The notes under the pieces are model-generated. The model saw only the letters and a program-made list of their open reading frames with translations, was not told where the DNA came from and made no database searches. The translations under genes and the position numbers were made by a program. Of a stretch of 56,149 bases of DNA, positions 18,605-27,023 are shown in pieces (position 1 is the stretch's first letter; each line of letters opens with the position of its first letter). Source of the stretch: Rathayibacter rhapontici (GTDB lineage Bacteria; Actinomycetota; Actinomycetes; Actinomycetales; Microbacteriaceae); NCBI RefSeq assembly GCF_001995175.1, contig NZ_MUKN01000024.1, positions 1 through 56,149 on the forward strand, written 5' to 3'.

Positions 18605-19621
18605 ATGTCGATCGCCGCCCCGCCCCGCCCCCGGTCCCGCACCGGTCGACGAGTGGGCATCGGGCTCGCCCTCGTCGCCGCCGCCGTCGCGCTGCGGCTG
18701 CTCTCGCCGGACGCCGCGGGCGACGTGCTGTCGGACGCCGTCCGCGACTTCCTCACCCTCTCGATCAGCGTCGTCATCGAGTCGCTGCCCTTCGTGTTCC
18801 TGGGCATCGTGCTCTCGATCGCCGTGCAGCTCTGGGTGCCCGAGGCCGTGCTGCTGCGGATCCTGCCGAAGCGCGCCCTGCCGCGGCGCATGGTGATCTC
18901 GCTGCTCGGCGTGCTCCTCCCTGTCTGCGAGTGCGGCAACGTACCGCTGGCCCGCGGGCTGATCGTGAAGGGGCTGTCGGTCTCGGAGTCGATGACGTTC
19001 CTGCTCGCGGCGCCGATCGTGAATCCGATCACGATCATCACGACCTACCAGGCGTTCGGCTGGGAGGACGGGATCCTCGTCTGGCGCATCGTCGGCGGCT
19101 TCGTGATCGCGAACCTGGTCGGCTGGATCTTCAGCCGCCACTCCGAGCCGATGTCGTTGCTCACCGACCGCTTCCGCGCGGCCTGCGAGGCGGGGGAGCG
19201 CGCCCCCGGAACGCTCCGCGCCCGCTCCCGCCGCAGCGTGCTGCTCTTCGCCGAGGAGACCGGAGCGATGCTGCCGGCGCTGTTCGTCGGCTCGGCGATC
19301 GCGGGGCTGATCCAGGTCGGGGTCTCGCGTGACGTGCTCACCACCCTCGGCGGCAACCCGCTCTGGTCGGTGCTCGCGCTGATGGTCCTCGCGTTCGTCA
19401 TCTCGATCTGCTCGAACGTCGACGCCTTCTTCGTGCTGTCCTTCGGCTCCACGTTCCTGCCCGGCGGCATCATCGCGTTCCTCGTCTTCGGTCCGATGAT
19501 CGACATCAAGATGCTGGCGCTGCTGCGCACCACCTTCTCGGTGCCCACCCTCGTGCGGATGACGGTCCTGGTCGGGCTGTGCTCCGCCGTCCTCGGATTG
19601 GCGGTCAACCATGCGCTCTGA
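18605..19621 (+). CDS. DUF318/UPF0718 family permease
   Basis: A 338-aa protein with about eight membrane segments in two halves. The first half carries PVCECGNVP (106-114), the second ICSNVDAFF, the paired motifs of the UPF0718 (DUF318) permeases related to the arsenical exporter ArsP and Bacillus YcgR. The CxC may bind a soft metal or metalloid. The ATG at 18605 is close to a TACGAT box, so the transcript may be nearly leaderless. It overlaps the TIGR03943 gene by 11 bp. That pairing is common in Gram-positives and implies one transport complex; the substrate is unknown. Confidence 0.8.
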   Translation: MSIAAPPRPRSRTGRRVGIGLALVAAAVALRLLSPDAAGDVLSDAVRDFLTLSISVVIESLPFVFLGIVLSIAVQLWVPEAVLLRILPKRALPRRMVISLLGVLLPVCECGNVPLARGLIVKGLSVSESMTFLLAAPIVNPITIITTYQAFGWEDGILVWRIVGGFVIANLVGWIFSRHSEPMSLLTDRFRAACEAGERAPGTLRARSRRSVLLFAEETGAMLPALFVGSAIAGLIQVGVSRDVLTTLGGNPLWSVLALMVLAFVISICSNVDAFFVLSFGSTFLPGGIIAFLVFGPMIDIKMLALLRTTFSVPTLVRMTVLVGLCSAVLGLAVNHAL

Positions 19622-20402
19622 GCGACTCCTCACCCGCTGGAAGGGCGTGATCCTCAGCGTCATCGGCGTCGTGTCGACGCTCTGGCTCGCGGCGACCGGT
19701 CGGCTCGGCCTCTACATCCACCCGCGCTACTTCGAGTTCACGGTGATCCTCGCCGTGATCGCGGCGGTGCTGCTGCTGCTCGCGTTCGCGATCGTGCCGA
19801 GCGCGGACGAGAGTGAGGGAGCGGGCGTCGAGGAGTCGGACGCCCACGGCCACCTGCACGACCACGCGCCCGGTCACCCGTGGCGGGCGCGGCTCGCGGT
19901 GCTCGGCGGGGTCGCGATCATCGTGGCCGCGGGAGTCGCGCTGCTCGTCGTGCCGCCCGCCGCGCTCACCGCCGGTACCGCCGTGCAGCGCGAGGTGAAC
20001 ACGAGCGCCGTCGACTCCGCCGCGCTGGTCGCCGCGCCGACCGGCGACTACGCCTCGTTCTCGGTGCGCGACTGGGCCACGCTCCTGCGCTCCGGAGCGA
20101 GCGAGCAGTTCCTCGCGGGCACGACCGCGACGGTCAGCGGATTCGTGACCCCCGACGCCGACGACCCCGAGAATGTCTTCTACGTCGCCCGCTTCGTCGT
20201 CACGTGCTGCGCCGTCGACGCGCAGCCGGTCGGCGTTCCCGTCTACCAGCCCGGCTGGGCCGACACCTACACCGAGGGCCAGTGGCTCGAGATGTCCGGC
20301 GGCTTCGGGGCGAACGCGAGCGTGACGAGCGCCGAGGCGGTCGTGCTCGAGCCGTCGGCGGTCGCCGAGATCGACGAGCCGGCGATGCCCTATGTCTACT
20401 GA
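19611..20402 (+). CDS. TIGR03943 (DUF1980) family permease subunit
   Basis: A 263-aa membrane protein like Bacillus YcgQ. Membrane segments lie at about 13-30, 43-62 and 95-115. Between the second and third is a His-rich loop with HGHLHDHAPGH (79-89), a likely metal site. The extracellular C-terminal domain has SGFVTPD, then the conserved CC pair (199-200) and GVPVY near 209-213. It overlaps the gene on each side by 11 bp. It works with the DUF318 permease; metal transport is inferred from the His and Cys clusters and the zinc cluster 7 kb away. Confidence 0.8.
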   Translation: MRSERLLTRWKGVILSVIGVVSTLWLAATGRLGLYIHPRYFEFTVILAVIAAVLLLLAFAIVPSADESEGAGVEESDAHGHLHDHAPGHPWRARLAVLGGVAIIVAAGVALLVVPPAALTAGTAVQREVNTSAVDSAALVAAPTGDYASFSVRDWATLLRSGASEQFLAGTTATVSGFVTPDADDPENVFYVARFVVTCCAVDAQPVGVPVYQPGWADTYTEGQWLEMSGGFGANASVTSAEAVVLEPSAVAEIDEPAMPYVY

Positions 20403-21828
20403 CCCCTGGGACGAGGAGCCGGAGGAGTTCCGGCCGCGCCGCTCCCGCGAGCCGCGCACCGCCTCCGCTCTCGGCTTCTCCCGCGTGTTCTGGGGCGCGA
20501 CCCTGGCTCTGGTGCTCGGGGTCGGCGGGTTGACCGCCGCGACGATCGGCACGGGCCCTCGCGTGACCTCGCTCGAGGTCAGCGCCGACGGCGTCGTCGA
20601 GCGCGACGGCGGGCGGGCCCGGGTGCACCTCGATCAGGACCTCGCTCCCGACGCGCTCGAGCGGGTCACCGTGACTCCGGAGGCCGAGCACACCGTCCAG
20701 CTCGAGGACGGAGTGGTCACCGTGACCTTCGCCGACACCCTCCGCTACGCGACGGAGTACGCGATCGCGATCGACGACGCGCGCGGCCTCGCGACCGGGG
20801 CGACGGCGGACGTGACCGCCTCCTTCACCACGAAGGACCCGGACCTCTTCACCCTCGACCGCACCGCCGATCCGGCCGAGCCCGACGCGATCCGCGTGCG
20901 CCCGCTGTCCGGAGGGGAGGCGCGCGTCGTCGCGACCGCCGACCGGATCCAGGACTACGTCGTGGTGGGTCCGCTGCTCGTGCTGGCGACCCTCGAGCCC
21001 GACGACACGAACCTCCTCCGGACCGTCGCGCTCGACACCGGCGACGAGGGCGTCATCCCGCTGCCCGGTCCGGGCGTCGTGCGCGAGCTGCACGCGGCGT
21101 CCGAGAAGGGCGTGCTGGGCTGGACCTTCACCGGCGAGGCGCCGACGGGACCGCTCGACCGCGCGCTCTACTCCTACGACCTCACCGACCAGAAGGCCGA
21201 GGCGGTCGCGGTCACCGGGATCGACGGCGGGCCCCTGCGCGCCCGCGACTGGCTGTTCGTGCCGGGCACCACCTCCGTGGTCACCCACTCCGTCGACGAC
21301 ACGGTGCTGCTGGTCGACCTGCTCGTGCCCGGAGCGATCAGCCCGCTCGGCCAGCACGCCGAGCTGCGCGGCTTCGTCCCGGGCGCGAACCGGCTCGTGG
21401 TCGCGGACCCCGACCGCGGGTCGCTGATCGACCTGGCCGACGGCTCCGTCGAGACGCTCGCGCTGCCGGTCGCCGACGTGAGCGCGACCGCGTCGCCGGT
21501 GCAGCTGCTGCTGCTCGACTCCTCGAGCTACGTGGAGCTCGAGGCCGAGTACTCGCCCGAGGACGGATCGACGCAGTACTCCGTCGTGCGGGTCGACGCG
21601 AGCGGGACGACCGAGATCTTCCGCACGTCGCCGACGGGCCGCATCCGGAGCGTCTGCCTCTCGCCGAACGGGCAGTTCCTGGCGGTCGAGGCGGTGTCGG
21701 TCGAGGGCGAGCCCGACGACTACCCGGAGGTGCCGGGCTTCAGCGCGACCTCGACGGTGCTCGTCGACCTCGGCTCGGGCGACACCTCGCGCAGCGTGAA
21801 CGGCGTCTCGCGCGACTGGTGCGCGTAG
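20392..21828 (+). CDS. Membrane-anchored beta-propeller-like protein
   Basis: A 478-aa protein with an acidic/basic cytoplasmic N-terminus, one membrane segment (about 32-52), an Ig-like region (about 60-150, RVTSLEVSADG to TASFTTKD) and then repeated beta-blade sequences. One blade near the end is SVCLSPNGQFLAVEAVS, typical of WD40/TolB-like propellers. It ends with a conserved-looking SRDWCA. It is the third gene of the overlapping permease operon, so it is probably an extracytoplasmic partner of the transporter. No enzyme motif is seen. Confidence 0.65.
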   Translation: MSTDPWDEEPEEFRPRRSREPRTASALGFSRVFWGATLALVLGVGGLTAATIGTGPRVTSLEVSADGVVERDGGRARVHLDQDLAPDALERVTVTPEAEHTVQLEDGVVTVTFADTLRYATEYAIAIDDARGLATGATADVTASFTTKDPDLFTLDRTADPAEPDAIRVRPLSGGEARVVATADRIQDYVVVGPLLVLATLEPDDTNLLRTVALDTGDEGVIPLPGPGVVRELHAASEKGVLGWTFTGEAPTGPLDRALYSYDLTDQKAEAVAVTGIDGGPLRARDWLFVPGTTSVVTHSVDDTVLLVDLLVPGAISPLGQHAELRGFVPGANRLVVADPDRGSLIDLADGSVETLALPVADVSATASPVQLLLLDSSSYVELEAEYSPEDGSTQYSVVRVDASGTTEIFRTSPTGRIRSVCLSPNGQFLAVEAVSVEGEPDDYPEVPGFSATSTVLVDLGSGDTSRSVNGVSRDWCA

Positions 21829-21866
21829 GGCCGTCCCGCCTGATCGCCCAGGCCCGCCCCCTTTTG

Positions 21867-21906
21867 TGCTGATCGAGTAGGCCCGCAGGGCCGTATCGAG
21901 ATCCCC
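21867..21906. repeat. GATCGAGTAG-type repeat (half unit)
   Basis: CTGATCGAGTAGGCCCGCAG and CGTATCGAGATC halves of a family with seven copies in this window, here a single hairpin unit between convergent genes. May act as a terminator. Confidence 0.7.
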
Positions 21907-21933
21907 GTCACCAGGACTGCGGGCCCCGCGCGG

Positions 21934-22389
21934 CTACTCGACCGGCGGGGAGTCGAAGCGGGCGCCCTCGGCGCGGCCGGGCATCAGGAACCAGATCATC
22001 AGCACGACCCAGCCCGCGATCGGGATCAGGATGATCAGGAACCACGTGCCGCTGCGGCCGACGTCGTGCAGCCGCCGCCAGATCAGCGCGAGCCCGGGGA
22101 TCAGCGTCACCAGCGCGATCAGGATCGACAGCCCGGTGACCCACGGCGTCGCGAAGTCCGTCCCCGTCGTGAAGGGCGATGTCGTGAACGTGTAGCGCGA
22201 CAGGGAGCCGTCGGCCCACCGCAGCAGGAGGTTCACGATCAGGGTGGCGAGGATGATCCACCAGTACTCCGCGCGGCTCGCTCGCCCGCTGAAGGTCGCG
22301 TACTTGCGGAAGAAGCGGGTGATCGCCTCGCCGGCGGGCGCTCCCGGGTAGGGCAGGTGCAGCGGAGGAATCGGCGCGGTCCGGCTCAT
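21934..22389 (-). CDS. DUF805 family membrane protein
   Basis: A 151-aa protein with the DUF805 layout: FRKYATFSGRASRAEYWW before the first membrane segment, two middle segments, then RRLHDVGRSGTWF before the last segment and FLMPGR at the end. Around four membrane spans. The ATG at 22389 has only a weak ribosome site; longer frames upstream are not conserved-looking. The family is widespread but of unknown function. Confidence 0.8.
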   Translation of the reverse strand: MSRTAPIPPLHLPYPGAPAGEAITRFFRKYATFSGRASRAEYWWIILATLIVNLLLRWADGSLSRYTFTTSPFTTGTDFATPWVTGLSILIALVTLIPGLALIWRRLHDVGRSGTWFLIILIPIAGWVVLMIWFLMPGRAEGARFDSPPVE

Positions 22390-22493
22390 GCGGATGCTCG
22401 GGCGTCGGCGGTCGTCTGGGCCATCCCTCGACGCTACGCCGCGGAGCGACGCGTGCCCTCCCTCGCGCGGGGGAGCCGCCGCGCTCAGCAGCG

Positions 22494-22672
22494 GTCCGCG
22501 TCCACTCATGCCCGGCTGAGCGCTCGAGACGACTCAGGACGGGGTGCAGCGACCGGCGACGGCCCGGTCCGCGTCGACTCGTGCGCCGGGCGACTCGCGA
22601 GTGGACGGAGGACGGGGTGCGGCGACCAGCGAGGGCCCGGTCCGCGTCGACTCGTGCTCCGGGCGCTTCGGG
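22494..22672. repeat. 73-bp tandem repeat, about 2.5 copies
   Basis: Units begin with GGTCCGCGTC at 22494, 22566 and 22639 and contain CTCGTGCGCCGGGCG and GGACGGGGTGC. Copies two and three are closest; the first is degenerate. It fills the space between the DUF805 and MFS genes. Confidence 0.75.
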
Positions 22673-22696
22673 GGTGAACGCGGGCGCCGACGTCGA

Positions 22697-23923
22697 CTAC
22701 GCGGTGACGCGCTCCGCCCGGCCCTGCACCGGAGCCGCCGCCCGCCCCGCGCGCCACTCCACCACCAGGCTCACCACGAGTCCGAGGGCCACGATGCCGA
22801 GGGCGAACCAGGGCAGGGCGCCGAGGCCGCTGCCGTCGATGACCAGGCCGCCCACGATCGCTCCGCCGCCGATGCCGATGTTGAACGCCGTGGTCTGCAG
22901 GGCGGCCGCGAGGCTGCGCAGCTGGAAGGAGGCGGTCCGCAGCATCCGCGTCTGCAGCATCGCGGGGATGCCTCCGAACGCGATGTTCCAGACGACCGCC
23001 GCGACGACCACGAGCGCCGGCACGCCGGAGCCCGCGGCGAACGACAGCCCCGCGAGTGCCGCGAGGACCGCGAGGGCGGCCACGACGAATCCGGAGCGGG
23101 GGAAGCGGTCGGTCGCGAAGCCGGCGAGCACGAGGCCCACGGCCCCCGCGCCGCCGAAGGCGAAGAGCACGAGCGGGATCGTGTCGGGCGCGAACTGCGC
23201 CTCCTCGAGCCAGGGCGTGATGTAGGTCGAGAGGGTGTTCTGGCCGATCAGCACGAGCAGGATCACGAGGCAGACACCGAGGATCCGGGGCAGCGAGCGG
23301 TCCTTGCGGGCGGGCAGGCGGATCTCGCCGGTGCGCACCGGGACGATGTGCTCGACCGCGGGCAGGTAGCGGATGACGACGAGCGCGAGGATCAGGACGA
23401 TGCCGCCGAGGATCGCGAAGGTCGGACGCCAGCCGAAGGCGTGGCCGAGGGCCGTGCCCACCGGCACGCCGAGCACGAAGGCCGCGGAGCCGCCGCCCGC
23501 CGTGATCGCGGTCGCCCGCCCGAGGTGCTCGGGAGCGACGAGGTGCGCGGAGTAGGCGGCGACGACCGCCCAGAACAGGCCGTGGGCGAGCCCGCCGAGG
23601 ATCCGGGCGCCGACCAGCAGCTCGAAGGTCGGCGCGAGGGCGGCGAGGACGTTCGCGACCGCGATGATCCCCAGCGCGACGAGCACGAGGCTCTTCCGCG
23701 AGAAGCGCTGCGTGACGAGGGTCAGCGGAGTGGTCGCCACCACGACGGTCGCCGCGAAGATCGTGACCAGCTGACCGGTCACCGGGATGCTCACGCCGAG
23801 GTCGCGCGACATGTCGGGGATGAGCCCGGTCGGCAGGAACTCGCTGGTCACCGACACGAAGATCGCGCCGGCCAGCGTGAGCAGGCCGATCCAGGGGAAC
23901 ACGGGGGTCTTGACGTCGGTCAA
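22697..23923 (-). CDS. MFS transporter, 12-span efflux type
   Basis: A 408-aa major facilitator protein with 12 hydrophobic segments. It opens with a VTSEFLPTGL-type first helix and a RFSRKSLV loop 2, as in the AraJ/NepI/sugar-efflux (DHA1) group, and has GRATAITAGGGSAAFVLGVPVG in helices 5 to 6. It probably exports a drug, sugar or nucleoside by proton antiport. The TTG at 23923 is the best start I see because the frame upstream is not protein-like, but the start is uncertain. Transcribed away from a second MFS gene. Confidence 0.75.
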   Translation of the reverse strand: MTDVKTPVFPWIGLLTLAGAIFVSVTSEFLPTGLIPDMSRDLGVSIPVTGQLVTIFAATVVVATTPLTLVTQRFSRKSLVLVALGIIAVANVLAALAPTFELLVGARILGGLAHGLFWAVVAAYSAHLVAPEHLGRATAITAGGGSAAFVLGVPVGTALGHAFGWRPTFAILGGIVLILALVVIRYLPAVEHIVPVRTGEIRLPARKDRSLPRILGVCLVILLVLIGQNTLSTYITPWLEEAQFAPDTIPLVLFAFGGAGAVGLVLAGFATDRFPRSGFVVAALAVLAALAGLSFAAGSGVPALVVVAAVVWNIAFGGIPAMLQTRMLRTASFQLRSLAAALQTTAFNIGIGGGAIVGGLVIDGSGLGALPWFALGIVALGLVVSLVVEWRAGRAAAPVQGRAERVTA

Positions 23924-24040
23924 CGGAGTCCAAGCGGGGGAGGGGGCGGAGGGGGACCCTCCAGCGTCGCACGCCGCCGCGGCCCGGAGCGGCGGGCGAC
24001 GGATTCTGGACAGCGGGTGTTCATGTGGGCGGATGCGGGT

Positions 24041-24125
24041 CCGATCGCCCTCAGAAGTCAGGCTGAGGGGCTCGAACGAGGCGGAATCGCCCGGATCGGC
24101 ACTGCCGGCCTTCGTTCTGCAGGCG
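24041..24125 (-). repeat. Dispersed repeat, family C copy
   Basis: On the minus strand it starts GCCTGCAGAACGAAGGC and ends with CCTCAGCC..ACTTCTGAGG and GGCGATCGG, matching the arrangement at 40301-40376. Lies in the divergent promoter region between two MFS genes. Confidence 0.65.
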
Positions 24126-24245
24126 GATCGGCGACGACGGCTCCGTCGAGCCGTCTCTGTCGCCTCGGACGCTGAGGCGGCCGCGCGACGACCGGAGGCC
24201 CGCGCCGGTTCCGCCGACAGCTGTCGTGCACCTACGGTCGTAGAC

Positions 24246-25442
24246 ATGCCCTCCTCCGTCGCCCGCCGTCGCCTCGCGATCTTCGCCTTCATGCTCGTCT
24301 TCGGCATCGGGATGGCCTCGTGGGTGGTCCGCACGCCCGCCGTGCGCGATCTGCTCAGCGCCTCGACGGCGCAGATGGGGCTCGTGCTGCTCGGGCTGTC
24401 GGTCGGCTCGATGACCGGCGTCCTCTCCTCCGCGGCGATCGTGCGGCGCCGGGGCGTGCGGTTCACGGTGACGATCGGCGGCCTCTCGTTCACGAGCGGA
24501 GTCGCGCTCGTCGGCCTCGCCGCGAACCTCTCGTCGGCTCCGGGCGTCTTCGTCGGCCTCGCGCTCGTGGGCCTCGGCATCGGCGTGTCCGAGATCGCGC
24601 TGAACCTGGAGGGCGCGGCGCTCGAAGCGGTCTCGGGCCGCTCGGTCCTCCCCGCGCTGCACGGCTGCTTCAGCCTCGGCACCGTCGTCGGCGCGGTGGC
24701 CGGCATCGGGCTGACCGCGATCGACTTCCCTGTGCTCTGGCAGCTGCTGGCGGTGGCGGTGCTCAGCGCGGCGCTGCTCGTCACGGTCATCCGCTCGGTG
24801 CCGACCGGCACCGGCAAGATCGTGCCGGGAGCGCCCGGGGAGCCCGCCGCGGTGCGCACGGGCGGGCCGGTCTGGCGGCAGCCGCGCGTGCTCGCGCTCG
24901 GTGCCATCGTGCTCGCCCTGGCGCTGGCCGAGGGCTCGGCCATGGACTGGCTGCCGCTGCTGATGGTCGACGGCTACGGAGCGACCGCCACGGTCGGCAC
25001 GATCGTGTTCGCCGGATTCGCGGCGGCGATGACCGTCGGGCGCTTCGTCGGCGCTCCGCTGCTCGCCCGGTTCGGCAACGTCGCCGTGCTGCGGGCGAGC
25101 GCCCTGGTCTCGGCCGCGGGCATCGCGGTCGTGGTCGTCGCCGACAGCGCGGCGATGGCCGGAGTCGCGGTCGCGCTGTGGGGGCTGGGCGCGGCGCTCG
25201 GGTTCCCCGTCACGCTCTCCTCGGCCGCCGACAGCGACGACCCGACCGCGACCGTGGCCGCCGTGGCGACCGCCGGGTACGTGGCGTTCCTGGTCGGGCC
25301 CCCGCTGCTCGGATTCCTCGGCGAGCACTTCGGCCTGCGCGGCGCGATGGTCGTGGTCCTCGTGCTGGTCGCGGCGGTGTCGCTGCTCACCGGAGCGGCC
25401 CGGCCGCGCGCCACCGCGGAGCGGGTGGCGGAGCCCGCCTGA
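24246..25442 (+). CDS. MFS transporter
   Basis: A 398-aa major facilitator protein with 12 membrane segments. Residues about 20-30 read GIGMASWVVRTP and loop 2 has RRRGVR; the middle has ALEAVSGRSVLPALHGCFSLG, a pattern seen in MFS proteins annotated as fucose/sugar-like or DHA3-type transporters. Its ATG at 24246 follows GGTCGTAGAC, with no ribosome site but a TA-rich hexamer, so it may be leaderless. Substrate not predictable. Confidence 0.8.
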   Translation: MPSSVARRRLAIFAFMLVFGIGMASWVVRTPAVRDLLSASTAQMGLVLLGLSVGSMTGVLSSAAIVRRRGVRFTVTIGGLSFTSGVALVGLAANLSSAPGVFVGLALVGLGIGVSEIALNLEGAALEAVSGRSVLPALHGCFSLGTVVGAVAGIGLTAIDFPVLWQLLAVAVLSAALLVTVIRSVPTGTGKIVPGAPGEPAAVRTGGPVWRQPRVLALGAIVLALALAEGSAMDWLPLLMVDGYGATATVGTIVFAGFAAAMTVGRFVGAPLLARFGNVAVLRASALVSAAGIAVVVVADSAAMAGVAVALWGLGAALGFPVTLSSAADSDDPTATVAAVATAGYVAFLVGPPLLGFLGEHFGLRGAMVVVLVLVAAVSLLTGAARPRATAERVAEPA

Positions 25443-25453
25443 CGCCGGCCGCC

Positions 25454-25545
25454 AGTCGAGTAGCGCCGCAGGCGCGTCTCGAGACCCGCCCTGTCCTTCG
25501 GTCGCGGGATCTCGACATGCCGCGCTGCGCGGGCTACTCGATTAA
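25454..25545. repeat. GATCGAGTAG-type repeat, full inverted pair
   Basis: AGTCGAGTAGCGCCGCAGG at one end and CGCGGGCTACTCGATTAA at the other frame two hairpins. The TAA of the next gene lies inside it. Convergent-gene position fits a bidirectional terminator. Confidence 0.7.
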
Positions 25546-25952
25546 CCAGGGTGGGCGCGTCGAGCTCTGGCCGACCAGCGGCGCCCTGTGCCGGCCGAGG
25601 GGCGCCGTGTCGCGATGGTGGTCGCCACTCCCGCCAGGACACCGAGTGTTGCGAGGGAGGCGACCACGGTGGAGTCCCACTGGGGATGAGCGATCGACAC
25701 GGGGGCGGCCGCCGTGTTCGGATTGTCGTACGTGCAGATCAGTCCGAGCGGGAACAGGGTGCGCTCGCCGCCCGCGGTGATGGCTTCAGGGTGCGGCGCG
25801 AGTCCCTGCGGGGAGGGATACTGCTGGCACTGCTCCCACAGCTGATCGCGGGGACTGCCGTCCGTGCCCCCGATCGCCACGGTCGCCACCGCCACCGGCG
25901 CGAGGAGCACGACGGCGAGTATCCCCGCGAGTCGCAGTCGTTCGGCCTTCAC
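25542..25952 (-). CDS. Hypothetical membrane protein
   Basis: A 136-aa protein with an N-terminal membrane segment (about 8-28), an outer loop with two Cys (EQCQQYPSPQG and LICTYDNP) that could form a disulfide, and a second segment (about 93-113) before a basic tail. No family recognised. The stop lies in the intergenic repeat. Confidence 0.55.
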   Translation of the reverse strand: MKAERLRLAGILAVVLLAPVAVATVAIGGTDGSPRDQLWEQCQQYPSPQGLAPHPEAITAGGERTLFPLGLICTYDNPNTAAAPVSIAHPQWDSTVVASLATLGVLAGVATTIATRRPSAGTGRRWSARARRAHPG

Positions 25953-26020
25953 GTCGGGCAGCCTATCGACGCGCGTACGCGGTTCCGGAAGGTCTCAGGG
26001 GCGGGGCGCGTCGAGCGCTG

Positions 26021-26545
26021 CTATCCGTCGAACACGTCGCCGCTCGCGAAGGCCGAATCCTCGGGGAGCAGTGCCACCAAGGGCTCGGGGCAGTCGTCGA
26101 GGAGGGTGCGTCCGGTGGACGGCATCGGGTCCCTGGTGAACTCGGCCTCGACGCGATAGCAGGTGTAGGCCTGGGTCGGACTCGCCCCGTCGACGACGGG
26201 GGAACGGGGGCCGGAGGCGATGAAGACCGACACCTCCGTCGAGAAGGGGGTCGAGGAGATGTCGTAGAGGACGACGCCGCCCGCATCGAGGTCGAGTCCG
26301 GACGCGGTGGACGTCTCCCCGTCCCAGCGCATGCCGCTCAGTGCAGCGAGGTACGGCTCGGGCTCGTCGACCTGCGGCTGGAGGAGCTGGGAGGACAGCG
26401 GGTCCTCGAAAGCCATGATCTGCCGTGCGAGCACGTCGTCGATCCCGCTCTCGTAGCCCTCGTAGCGGGTCGGTCCGCATCCGGAGAGGAGGAGTGCGGC
26501 TGCACTCGCCGTCGTCGCGTGCGCGATCGCGCGGCCCCATTCCAT
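26021..26545 (-). CDS. Hypothetical lipoprotein
   Basis: A 174-aa protein with a short signal and lipobox LLLSGC near residue 23, so it is probably lipid-anchored outside the membrane. The mature part is acidic and has two more Cys (TCYRVEAEF and DDCPEP). The ATG at 26545 is preferred over a GTG three codons upstream. No family recognised. Next to another small envelope protein on the same strand. Confidence 0.6.
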   Translation of the reverse strand: MEWGRAIAHATTASAAALLLSGCGPTRYEGYESGIDDVLARQIMAFEDPLSSQLLQPQVDEPEPYLAALSGMRWDGETSTASGLDLDAGGVVLYDISSTPFSTEVSVFIASGPRSPVVDGASPTQAYTCYRVEAEFTRDPMPSTGRTLLDDCPEPLVALLPEDSAFASGDVFDG

Positions 26546-26657
26546 GGGCGCCACCCTAGGCGAGCGATCACGCCACAGGCTCTGCGCGCCACGCCCCGAC
26601 GGGATCGCTCTCCGAGCCGGTGAACGAGGCTGTCACCCCGTGCCCTACTCTCGCCTC

Positions 26658-26894
26658 ATGCGCGAGTCGTCCCCACCGTCGATCCGGCGGAGGATCGCGC
26701 GTCTGACCCGCCTCGGTCTCGTGGATGTCGACGCCGGGGTGGTGAGCAGGTCGGTCCTCGGGGTCGTGCTCGGCGCGGTCTTCGTCGTCGTCGGCCTCGT
26801 CACGGAGGAGCGATGGACCATCCCGTTCGGCGTCGGACTGGCGATCGTGTCGCTCGCGGTCCTGGTCGACCGGCGTCGCGAGCGGGAGAAGTAG
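26658..26894 (+). CDS. Small two-span membrane protein
   Basis: A 78-aa protein: a basic, amphipathic N-terminus (SIRRRIARLTRLG), two hydrophobic segments (about 31-47 and 54-69) and a charged tail. Codon use is like the surrounding genes. No family recognised. Confidence 0.5.
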   Translation: MRESSPPSIRRRIARLTRLGLVDVDAGVVSRSVLGVVLGAVFVVVGLVTEERWTIPFGVGLAIVSLAVLVDRRREREK

Positions 26895-26920
26895 CGGGCG
26901 TCCTACGCCCCTCCGACGGC

Positions 26921-27010
26921 TGGTCGAGGAGCGCCGGAGGCGCGCATCGAGACCCCGATGTCCTGAAGCCGGGGGTCTCGATACGCCGCGCTCCGCGCGC
27001 TACTCGATGA
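26921..27010. repeat. GATCGAGTAG-type repeat, full inverted pair
   Basis: TGGTCGAGGAGCGCCGGAGG at the left and CGCGCGCTACTCGATGAGCG at the right, with CATCGAGACC and GGTCTCGATAC inside. Lies between convergent genes. Confidence 0.7.
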
Positions 27011-27023
27011 GCGAGCGAGGCGG

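Noticed and set aside
22494..22672. CRISPR-like short array
   Set aside because: Units are contiguous 73-bp tandem copies without unique spacers.
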